DNA from: DATGLG01 sp035294245
Lineage (GTDB): Bacteria; Pseudomonadota; Alphaproteobacteria; JACZXZ01
Direction: 5' to 3'
Assembly: GCA_035294245.1 (NCBI GenBank)
Contig: DATGLG010000004.1
Coordinates: forward strand, 372,001-436,000
DNA length: 64,000 nucleotides
Part shown: positions 53,540 to 61,107 of the stretch, piece by piece
Numbering within the stretch: position 1 is the first letter of the stretch
Layout of the letters: the number at the start of each line of letters is the position of its first letter
The notes under the pieces: model-generated
Databases searched by the model: none
Seen by the model: the letters and a program-made list of their open reading frames with translations, nothing else
Told to the model about the DNA's origin: nothing
Position numbers and translations under genes: made by a program

Positions 53540-54316
53540 ATGGCCGAATTCTCTCTGCCCGCGAACTCCAAGCCGCAGCCCGGCAAGGTGCACCCGGCAC
53601 CCGGCTCGGCCAAGCGGCCCAAAGCCTTCAAGATCTATCGCTGGTCGGCGGAAGAGGGCGAGAAGCCGCGGATCGATATCTATACCCTGGATCTTGCCGA
53701 ATGCGGGCCGATGGTGCTCGACGCGCTCATCAAGATCAAGAACGAGGTCGACAGCACTCTCACATTTCGCCGCTCCTGCCGCGAAGGCATTTGCGGCAGT
53801 TGCGCGATGAATATCGACGGCACCAATACCCTCGCATGCATCAAGGCGATCGAGGACATCAAGGATGAGGTCAGGATTTATCCGCTGCCGCATATGCCGG
53901 TGGTGAAGGACCTGGTGCCGGACCTGACCCAATTCTACGCCCAGCACGCCTCAATCGAGCCCTGGCTCAAGACGGCGACCACCGCACCCGATCGCGAGCG
54001 GCTACAGACGCCGGAGGACCGCGCCCGGCTCGATGGCCTCTACGAATGCATTCTCTGCGCCTGCTGCTCCACGGCCTGCCCGAGCTATTGGTGGAACAGC
54101 GAGCGCTATCTCGGCCCCGCGGTCTTGCTCCAGGCCTATCGTTGGATCGCCGACAGCCGCGACGAGGCGGCCGGCGAGCGGCTCGATCAGCTCGAGGATC
54201 CCTTCCGCCTCTATCGCTGCCACACCATTATGAACTGCACCAGGACCTGCCCCAAGCACCTCAATCCGGCGCAAGCGATCGCGGCGATCAAGCAGCTCAT
54301 CGTGGCGCGGCGTTGA
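53540..54316 (+). CDS. sdhB: succinate dehydrogenase iron-sulfur subunit
   Basis: A 258-residue electron carrier. The [2Fe-2S] ligands are in C-R-E-G-I-C-G-S-C-A-M; the [4Fe-4S] and [3Fe-4S] ligands in C-I-L-C-A-C-C-S-T-A-C-P and C-H-T-I-M-N-C-T-R-T-C-P-K. It is the last gene of sdhCDAB and converges on a small gene 15 bases away. Confidence 0.98.
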   Translation: MAEFSLPANSKPQPGKVHPAPGSAKRPKAFKIYRWSAEEGEKPRIDIYTLDLAECGPMVLDALIKIKNEVDSTLTFRRSCREGICGSCAMNIDGTNTLACIKAIEDIKDEVRIYPLPHMPVVKDLVPDLTQFYAQHASIEPWLKTATTAPDRERLQTPEDRARLDGLYECILCACCSTACPSYWWNSERYLGPAVLLQAYRWIADSRDEAAGERLDQLEDPFRLYRCHTIMNCTRTCPKHLNPAQAIAAIKQLIVARR

Positions 54317-54331
54317 GGGCGCGGCCCGCGC

Positions 54332-54538
54332 TCAGCCGAGCTTGATGTCGCCCATGATCTGGTGGCTGAGATCGATCTTGTCGACGGTCAGCACCATTCT
54401 CGCTTGGAGCTTTTCGTTGCCCTTGAGCTTGCCATTTGCGACGGCTTTGCGCACGGCGTCCTCGATCTCGCGCTGTGAGGTTACGCCCACCACCTTGAGG
54501 AATTTCCGCACCTCCATGTTCAACGTATCTTCGTTCAT
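54332..54538 (-). CDS. DUF6494 family small protein
   Basis: A 68-residue protein. M-N-E-D-T-L-N-M-E-V-R-K-F-L-K-V-V-G-V-T and Q-R-E-I-E-D-A-V-R-K-A-V match the small DUF6494 family seen in Proteobacteria; function unknown. It is encoded opposite to its neighbours, between sdhB and an SDR gene. Confidence 0.8.
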   Translation of the reverse strand: MNEDTLNMEVRKFLKVVGVTSQREIEDAVRKAVANGKLKGNEKLQARMVLTVDKIDLSHQIMGDIKLG

Positions 54539-54678
54539 GGCGGCTGTCCTTCATCTCCCATCACGCTTTGATTGCGTAAAGTAGCGCCAATCCCGGCCGT
54601 ACGCCAGCCGCGTGCCTTGGAGCCGAGGCGGCGCTGTGCTAGCGTCCTTCCGCCGCGGGAGCGAAAACGGGGCAATAG

Positions 54679-55425
54679 ATGCGCGGAGCACTCGTCGTTA
54701 CCGGCGGAAGTCGCGGCATTGGCGCCGCCACGGCGCGGCTCGCCGGCACCCGGGGCTATGCCGTTTGCGTGAATTACCGCGGCAATGGCACCGCCGCCGA
54801 GGCGGTGGTGCGCGATATCACGGAAAAGGGCGGCAGGGCGGTCGCTGTTCGGGGCGATGTCGCGAATGAAGCCGAGGTCGCGCGCCTTTTCGACGAGACA
54901 GAGAAAGCTCTCGGGCCGATCGGCGGCCTCGTCAACAATGCCGGCCTCACCGGCCCGATCAGCCGTATCACGGACGTGTCTCTCGCTACGCTGCGTGAGG
55001 TCTTCGACATCAATATCCTTGGGAGCTTTCTCTGCGCGCGGGAGGCCGTTCGCCGCATGTCTACGGCGCGTGGCGGCAAGGGCGGAAGCATCGTCAATCT
55101 GTCGTCAATGGCTGCGTTCCTCGGCGGGCCTGGTGAGTTCGTGCATTATGCGGCTTCCAAAGGCGCCATCGAGACCTTCACGATCGGCCTCGCCCGCGAG
55201 GTCGCGCGGGAAGGCATCCGGGTAAACGCCGTGGCGCCGGGGCTCATCGATACCGATATCCACGCCGCCGCAGGGGCGCCGGACCGGGTCGAGCGGCTCG
55301 GCCCCTCCGTGCCGATGGGCCGCGGCGGCACGGCCGAGGAGGTCGCAGCCGCCATCCTCTGGCTGCTCTCGGACGCCGCCTCTTATGTGACCGGCACGTC
55401 CTTGCGCGTCTCCGGCGGGCGCTAA
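54679..55425 (+). CDS. SDR family oxidoreductase
   Basis: A 248-residue SDR. V-T-G-G-S-R-G-I-G-A-A-T is at residues 7-18, N-N-A-G in the middle, the catalytic Ser in N-L-S-S-M-A and Y-A-A-S-K-G the Tyr/Lys pair. The end V-T-G-T-S-L-R-V-S-G-G-R is like 3-oxoacyl-ACP reductases or sugar dehydrogenases. The flavin enzyme follows after 15 bases; a common transcript is likely. Substrate unknown. Confidence 0.88.
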   Translation: MRGALVVTGGSRGIGAATARLAGTRGYAVCVNYRGNGTAAEAVVRDITEKGGRAVAVRGDVANEAEVARLFDETEKALGPIGGLVNNAGLTGPISRITDVSLATLREVFDINILGSFLCAREAVRRMSTARGGKGGSIVNLSSMAAFLGGPGEFVHYAASKGAIETFTIGLAREVAREGIRVNAVAPGLIDTDIHAAAGAPDRVERLGPSVPMGRGGTAEEVAAAILWLLSDAASYVTGTSLRVSGGR

Positions 55426-55440
55426 CGAAACGGAGTCCTT

Positions 55441-56412
55441 ATGCCTCTCGACACGCCGCTGTGCAGGTTGCTCGACATCCGCCATCCCATTCTTCTGGCG
55501 CCCATGGGCGGCATTTCCGGCGGCGCCCTCGCTGCGGCCGTTACCCGCGCAGGCGGGCTCGGGATCATCGGGGGCGGCTATGGCGATCGGGCTTGGCTGG
55601 AACGCGAGCTCGACGCGGCTGGCGAGGCGCGCATCGGGATCGGCTTCATCACCTGGAGCCTCGCCCGTAATCCGGCGCTCCTCGATTTGGCATTGACGCG
55701 CTCGCCCGTCGCCGTCTTTCTCTCCTTCGGCGATCCCCGGCCTTTCGTCGCCAAGATCAGGGCCAGGGGCGCCAAGCTGATCCTCCAGGTGCAGACGCTG
55801 CGCGAGGCGCGCGAGGCGCAGGAGCTCGGCGCCGATCTCATTGTCGCCCAGGGCACCGAAGCCGGCGGTCACGGTACGACCCGGCGAGCGCTCTTCCCGC
55901 TCCTACCGGCCGTGGTCGATGCGGTGGCGCCAACGCCGGTCGTCGCGGCGGGCGGCATCTCCAACGGACGACAGCTGGCGGCCGCGCTCATGCTCGGCAC
56001 TGCTGGTGTTCTCGTCGGAACGCGCTTCTTTGCGGCCAAGGAATCGCTCGGCCACGCTAATGCCAAGGCCCGTATCGTTGCCGCGGGCGGCGACGATACG
56101 CTCCGCACTCATATATTCGACATCGTGCGCGAGCTTGATTGGCCGAAGGCCTATACCGGCCGCGCAATCGCGAACGAGCTGTCCCGGCGCTGGCACGGCG
56201 CCGAAGCGGGGCTTGGCGCGGCGCTCAAGGAGGAGAAGCCGCGCTATGCCGCCGCGGTCCAGGCCGGTGACTTTGAAACCGCCGTCATCTTCGCCGGAGA
56301 AGGGCTCGATCTCGTCTGCGACATTCCGACTGCCGCCGAGATCGTCGAGCGACTGGCGAGCGAAGCGGAGGAGCTGCTCGAGCGAGCGGCCCGCTTTGTC
56401 GCCTCCGACTAG
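55441..56412 (+). CDS. nitronate monooxygenase
   Basis: A 323-residue FMN-dependent TIM-barrel enzyme that detoxifies nitronates such as propionate 3-nitronate. H-P-I-L-L-A-P-M-G-G-I-S is the N-terminal strand, Q-G-T-E-A-G-G-H is the FMN/His active-site motif and A-A-G-G-I-S-N-G-R and G-V-L-V-G-T-R-F the phosphate-binding loop. It may also be an enoyl-ACP reductase II-like protein; the GGH motif favours nitronate monooxygenase. Confidence 0.9.
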   Translation: MPLDTPLCRLLDIRHPILLAPMGGISGGALAAAVTRAGGLGIIGGGYGDRAWLERELDAAGEARIGIGFITWSLARNPALLDLALTRSPVAVFLSFGDPRPFVAKIRARGAKLILQVQTLREAREAQELGADLIVAQGTEAGGHGTTRRALFPLLPAVVDAVAPTPVVAAGGISNGRQLAAALMLGTAGVLVGTRFFAAKESLGHANAKARIVAAGGDDTLRTHIFDIVRELDWPKAYTGRAIANELSRRWHGAEAGLGAALKEEKPRYAAAVQAGDFETAVIFAGEGLDLVCDIPTAAEIVERLASEAEELLERAARFVASD

Positions 56413-56513
56413 AACCCGCGCCCCGGTTGACGTGGCGACATTGACAAGCGGCCCGCTTCCATCCCAATTGAGCGCCGCAGAAGAATGAACCGGGCAAGAT
56501 CCTCCTCACATCC

Positions 56514-57638
56514 ATGAGCAACGAGCCATTCACCGGCGGGCCGCTCGCCGCTTATCGGGCGCTGCGCCAAGCCGGACGCCTCGATCCGGACCCGATGCAA
56601 CTTCTGGCCGCGGAAAAGCTCCAGAGCTTGTGTCATGCGCTCGCCGGGTATCGGCCGGCGAATAACGGCTCGGGCTGGATGGCCCGGCTCGGCCTGGCGC
56701 GGCGGCATGAGCCGGTGCCCCAAGGACTCTACCTCTTCGGCGCAGCCGGGCGCGGCAAATCGATGTTGATGGACCTTTTCTTCGCTCACGCGGCAATCGA
56801 GCAGAAGCGGCGCGTCCATTTTCATGCCTTTATGATCGAGGTGCATGAGCGCATCCATCACTTCCGCCAAACGGGCGAGGGCGATCCCATAGCACCAGTC
56901 GCGCGAGATATCGCCGACCAAGCCTGGCTCCTCTGCTTCGACGAATTCCACGTCACCGACATCGCTGACGCGATGATTCTCGGGCGGTTGTTCCAGGCCT
57001 TCTTTGCCGCTGGCGTCGTTATCGTCGCAACTTCAAATTTCGCGCCCGATGATCTTTACAAGGACGGGCTTCAGCGCGAGCTCTTCCTGCCCTTCATCGC
57101 CTTGATCAAGGAAAAGCTGGACGTGCTTCATCTCGAGGGCGGCGTCGATTGGCGGCGGCAGCGCTTGCGGGGCATGCCGATCTACCATTCGCCGCTCGGC
57201 CTCGAGGCGAGCGCCGCTCTCGACGCAGCCTTCAAGGCTCTCGCCGACGGTGTCGTCCCCGGGCCCGAGACCCTCGTGGTCCAGGGCCGCAGCTTGGTGG
57301 TCCCTTGCGCCGCCGCAGGGGTCGCCCGTTTCGATTTCACCGAGCTCTGCGAGCGGCCGCTGGGCCCCGCGGACTATATTGCCCTCGCGAGCCACTATCG
57401 CGCGATCGTGCTGGATGGCGTCCCCCGCCTCGGTCCCGAGCGACGCGACGCGGCGCGGCGCTTCGTGACCTTGATCGACGAGCTTTATGAGCATCGCGTG
57501 CATCTCATCTGTGCCGCGGCGGCAGCCCCCGACGAGCTCTGTACCGCTGGCGAGGTTGCAGCGCTCTTCCGACGAACCGCATCGCGCCTCATCGAGATGC
57601 AATCCGCCGACTACCTCGACAAGCCGCATCTGACCTGA
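56514..57638 (+). CDS. zapE: cell division protein ZapE (AFG1-like ATPase)
   Basis: A 374-residue AAA-type ATPase. Walker A is L-F-G-A-A-G-R-G-K-S-M-L, Walker B L-L-C-F-D-E-F-H-V-T-D-I-A-D-A-M-I-L, and A-T-S-N-F-A-P-D-D-L-Y is sensor 1. In E. coli ZapE destabilises the Z ring under stress; the eukaryotic homologue AFG1 assists mitochondrial protein turnover. Placement upstream of mdh is common in Alphaproteobacteria. Confidence 0.93.
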   Translation: MSNEPFTGGPLAAYRALRQAGRLDPDPMQLLAAEKLQSLCHALAGYRPANNGSGWMARLGLARRHEPVPQGLYLFGAAGRGKSMLMDLFFAHAAIEQKRRVHFHAFMIEVHERIHHFRQTGEGDPIAPVARDIADQAWLLCFDEFHVTDIADAMILGRLFQAFFAAGVVIVATSNFAPDDLYKDGLQRELFLPFIALIKEKLDVLHLEGGVDWRRQRLRGMPIYHSPLGLEASAALDAAFKALADGVVPGPETLVVQGRSLVVPCAAAGVARFDFTELCERPLGPADYIALASHYRAIVLDGVPRLGPERRDAARRFVTLIDELYEHRVHLICAAAAAPDELCTAGEVAALFRRTASRLIEMQSADYLDKPHLT

Positions 57639-57708
57639 CATTGATGCAATTCGGCTATGAAGCGGCGGGCCGCTTCCCCTTGCCCTTGACGGCAAATCGC
57701 GGTACTTA

Positions 57709-57772
57709 ACCCGCCCGCAGAACCAGCCGTGCACGGGTCCGGGCGGTAGCCCCGGTGAGGGGTAGCGCGGGT
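57709..57772 (+). promoter_or_regulatory. candidate three-way-junction leader of mdh
   Basis: An outer stem ACCCGC (57709-57714)/GCGGGT (57767-57772) encloses a hairpin arm with the perfect palindrome CCGTGCACGG (57727-57736) and a second hairpin CCCC/GGGG (57750-57762). CCGCCCG (57711-57717) can instead pair with CGGGCGG (57740-57746), excluding the outer stem. The structure ends about ten bases before the ribosome-binding GAGG of mdh. No riboswitch family is recognised. Confidence 0.4.
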
Positions 57773-57793
57773 GGACCTTTCGAAGAGGAAATC

Positions 57794-58780
57794 ATGGCAC
57801 GGAACAAGATCGCTCTTGTCGGCGCCGGCCAGATCGGCGGCACCCTTGCTCTCCTCGTCGGCCTTAAGGAACTGGGCGACGTCGTCCTGGTCGATATCCC
57901 GCAGGTGGACGGCATGCCCCAGGGCAAGGCGCTCGATATCGCACAGGCATCGCCTATCGAGGATTTCGACGCTCATTATTCGGGCTCGACCGATTATCGG
58001 GCCGTCGCGGGCGCCGATGTGGTGATCGTCACGGCGGGTGTCCCCCGCAAGCCGGGCATGAGCCGCGACGACTTGATCGGCATCAATGCCGGCGTCATGG
58101 AGACGGTCGGTACTGCTATCAAGCAGCACGCACCCAATGCCTTCGTCATCGTCATCACCAATCCCCTCGACGCGATGGTTTGGGTGATGCGCGAGGTGAC
58201 GGGCTTCCCCTCGAAGCGGGTGGTCGGCATGGCGGGCGTGCTTGATTCCGCACGGTTCCGCTATTTCCTGGCACAGGAGCTTAAGGTTTCCGTCGAGGAC
58301 GTGAGCGCTTTCGTGCTCGGCGGCCATGGTGACACCATGGTGCCGCTCGTGCGCTACTCGACGGTCGCGGGCATCCCCTTGCCCGACCTCGTCAAGACGG
58401 GGTGGCTGAGCCAGGACCAGCTCGACAAGATCGTCCAGCGCACGCGCGACGGGGGCGCGGAAATCGTTGGTCTGCTAAAGACCGGCTCGGCGTTCTACGC
58501 CCCCGCAGCCTCGGCGATTACGATGGCGGAATCATACCTTCGGGACAAGCGGCGCCTCCTTCCCTGTGCGGCTATGCTCAACGGCGAATATGGCGTTAAG
58601 GGCGTCTATGTGGGCGTTCCCGTCATCATCGGCGCGGGAGGCGTCGAGCGAATTATCGAGATCGAGCTGAGCCAGGACGAGCGCGCCATGTTCGATCGCT
58701 CGGTGAAGGCCGTGCAAGGCCTGGTCGACGCGGCGAAGGGCCTTATGAAGTCGGGCGGAAAAGCTGCCGCCAAGGCGTAA
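57794..58780 (+). CDS. mdh: malate dehydrogenase
   Basis: A 328-residue NAD-dependent enzyme of the LDH-like MDH group, TCA cycle. I-A-L-V-G-A-G-Q-I-G-G-T-L is the NAD motif, V-T-A-G-V-P-R-K-P-G-M-S-R the substrate loop with its Arg, and G-G-H-G-D-T-M-V-P the catalytic His. GAAGAGGAAATC stands directly before ATG 57794 as the ribosome-binding site. The sucCD genes follow after 136 bases. Confidence 0.98.
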   Translation: MARNKIALVGAGQIGGTLALLVGLKELGDVVLVDIPQVDGMPQGKALDIAQASPIEDFDAHYSGSTDYRAVAGADVVIVTAGVPRKPGMSRDDLIGINAGVMETVGTAIKQHAPNAFVIVITNPLDAMVWVMREVTGFPSKRVVGMAGVLDSARFRYFLAQELKVSVEDVSAFVLGGHGDTMVPLVRYSTVAGIPLPDLVKTGWLSQDQLDKIVQRTRDGGAEIVGLLKTGSAFYAPAASAITMAESYLRDKRRLLPCAAMLNGEYGVKGVYVGVPVIIGAGGVERIIEIELSQDERAMFDRSVKAVQGLVDAAKGLMKSGGKAAAKA

Positions 58781-58916
58781 CCGGAGCACCTGCGCTCTGC
58801 GTCCCTCACAATTTCGGATATCGGAGTCGAAGCAGCCAGCGAGACCGTAGGCGTTGCCGGGATGACCGGTTTTGATCGAAGCGCAAACAGCGCCTGCCTT
58901 GCAAAGGAAGCCAAGG

Positions 58917-60086
58917 ATGAATATCCACGAATACCAGGCCAAGACTCTGCTCGCCAAATACGGGGTGGCAGTGCCCAAGGGTGGAGTCGCCTACACGGCG
59001 GCGGAAGCCGAGCAAGTCGGGAAGACGCTCGGCGGCCCGGTTTGGGTGGTCAAGGCTCAAATTCATGCCGGCGGGCGCGGCAAGGGCGGTGGCGTCAAGC
59101 TCGTCAAGTCGATCGACGAATTGCGCGAGACCGCGAAGAAGATGATCGGCATGACCCTCGTCACCCATCAGACCGGGCCGCAGGGCAAGGAAGTAAAGCG
59201 CGTCTATGTCGAGGAGGGTTGCGACATCCGGCGCGAGCTCTATCTCGGCATGCTGATCGATCGCGCAGCCGGTCGCGTCACGGTGATCGCCTCGACCGAG
59301 GGCGGCATGGAAATCGAGGAGGTCGCTGCGAAGACGCCCGAGAAGATATTGCGCACCTCGATCGACCCCGCGGCCGGCTTCCAGCCGTTTTACGCGCGCA
59401 AGATTGCCTTCGGCCTCGGTCTTGAAGGCAAGCAGGTGAACGCAGCGGTAAAGTTCATCACCGGTATGTACAACGCCTTCGTCACCCTCGACGCCAGCCT
59501 CATCGAGATCAATCCGCTGGTTGTCACAGGCGCTGGCGAGGTGATCGCCCTCGACGCGAAAATGAATTTCGACGACAACGCGCTTTTCCGGCATCGCGAG
59601 GTCGCGGATCTCCGCGACGAGGACGAGGAGGATCCGACCGAGCGCGAAGCGGCCCGCCACGATCTCAATTACGTCAAGCTCACCGGCAATATCGGCTGCA
59701 TGGTGAATGGCGCCGGGCTTGCGATGGCTACGATGGACATCATCAAGCTCTACGGCGGCGAGCCGGCCAACTTCCTCGATGTGGGTGGCGGCGCCACCAA
59801 GGAGCGGGTCACCATCGCCTTCAAGTTGATCCTCTCCGATCCGCATGTCGAAGGCATTCTCGTCAATATTTTCGGTGGCATCATGCGTTGCGATGTCATC
59901 GCGGAGGGCGTCGTCGCCGCCGCTCGGGAAGTCAGCCTGCACGTACCGCTCGTCGTTCGCCTCGAAGGCACCAATGTCGAGCTCGGAAAGAAGATCCTGT
60001 CCGAGTCCGGGCTGCCCATCATCTCGGCCGACAACCTCGCCGATGCGGCCGAGAAGGTGGTGAAAGCCGTCAAGGAGGCGCGATAA
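58917..60086 (+). CDS. sucC: succinate-CoA ligase, beta subunit
   Basis: A 389-residue ATP-grasp subunit. M-N-I-H-E-Y-Q-A-K-T-L-L-A-K-Y-G-V is the family start, the middle contains Q-I-H-A-G-G-R-G-K-G-G-G-V-K and the C-terminal N-I-F-G-G-I-M-R-C-D binds CoA partner residues. The start is ATG 58917, preceded by AGGAAG. The stop TAA shares its last base with the sucD ATG. Confidence 0.98.
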   Translation: MNIHEYQAKTLLAKYGVAVPKGGVAYTAAEAEQVGKTLGGPVWVVKAQIHAGGRGKGGGVKLVKSIDELRETAKKMIGMTLVTHQTGPQGKEVKRVYVEEGCDIRRELYLGMLIDRAAGRVTVIASTEGGMEIEEVAAKTPEKILRTSIDPAAGFQPFYARKIAFGLGLEGKQVNAAVKFITGMYNAFVTLDASLIEINPLVVTGAGEVIALDAKMNFDDNALFRHREVADLRDEDEEDPTEREAARHDLNYVKLTGNIGCMVNGAGLAMATMDIIKLYGGEPANFLDVGGGATKERVTIAFKLILSDPHVEGILVNIFGGIMRCDVIAEGVVAAAREVSLHVPLVVRLEGTNVELGKKILSESGLPIISADNLADAAEKVVKAVKEAR

Positions 60087-60961
60087 TGGCCGTTCTCGTC
60101 AACGCCAAGACAAAGGTCATCTGCCAGGGCTTCACGGGCGCCCAGGGCACCTTCCATTCCGAGCAGGCGATCGCCTATGGCACCCAGATGGTCGGGGGCA
60201 TCACCCCGGGCAAGGGTGGCTCGAAGCATCTCGATCTTCCGGTCTTCGACACCGTTGCCGAAGCGGTGGCGAAGACCGGCGCCGACGCCTCCGTCGTTTT
60301 CGTGCCGCCGCCCTTCGCGGCCGACGCCATCCTCGAGGCAGTCGATGCCGAGGTGCCGCTCATCGTTTGCATCACCGAAGGCATTCCAGTGCAGGACATG
60401 GTGCGGGTGAAGCGGGCGCTCACCGGCGCGCGCTCGCGCCTCATCGGGCCCAATTGCCCTGGAATCATTACCCCAGACGAATGCAAGATCGGCATCATGC
60501 CGGGCCACATCCATCGGCGCGGCAAGGTCGGAATCGTGTCCCGCTCGGGTACCCTGACCTACGAAGCCGTGGCCCAGACGACCGCAGCCGGCCTTGGGCA
60601 ATCGACCTGCATTGGTATCGGTGGGGATCCGGTCAACGGCACCAATTTCATCGATTGTCTCGAGCTGTTCCTGGGTGATCCGGAGACCCTCGGCATCATC
60701 ATGATCGGCGAGATCGGCGGTACCGCCGAGGAGGATGCGGCCGATTTCCTCAAGCACAGCCGAACGAAGAAGCCCGTGGTCGGCTTCATTGCCGGCGTCA
60801 CGGCGCCCCCCGGCCGCCGCATGGGCCATGCGGGAGCAATCATTTCCGGCGGCAAGGGCCGGGCCGCCGACAAGATCGCCGCGATGAAAAGCGCTGGGAT
60901 CCACGTTGCCGATTCTCCAGCGGCGCTCGGCAGCACCATGCGCAAAGCCATGAACGGTTAA
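60086..60961 (+). CDS. sucD: succinate-CoA ligase, alpha subunit
   Basis: A 291-residue CoA-binding subunit with the phosphohistidine loop in G-H-A-G-A-I-I-S-G-G-K-G. Q-G-F-T-G-A-Q-G-T-F-H-S-E-Q-A and G-P-N-C-P-G-I-I-T-P-D-E are further family motifs. It overlaps sucC by one base and makes ATP (or GTP) from succinyl-CoA. Confidence 0.98.
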   Translation: MAVLVNAKTKVICQGFTGAQGTFHSEQAIAYGTQMVGGITPGKGGSKHLDLPVFDTVAEAVAKTGADASVVFVPPPFAADAILEAVDAEVPLIVCITEGIPVQDMVRVKRALTGARSRLIGPNCPGIITPDECKIGIMPGHIHRRGKVGIVSRSGTLTYEAVAQTTAAGLGQSTCIGIGGDPVNGTNFIDCLELFLGDPETLGIIMIGEIGGTAEEDAADFLKHSRTKKPVVGFIAGVTAPPGRRMGHAGAIISGGKGRAADKIAAMKSAGIHVADSPAALGSTMRKAMNG

Positions 60962-61107
60962 CGACCCTATATTATCATCGCCGCGAGCTGGCCCGGCGGA
61001 CTACCGCTACCTATTTGACGGAACGGAGAGATTTCGGGTTCCGGGGATTTGCATAGATGGGAGTCCGCCGGCGGCCTCCAGGATCGATGGGGAAGACCGG
61101 GAATATC

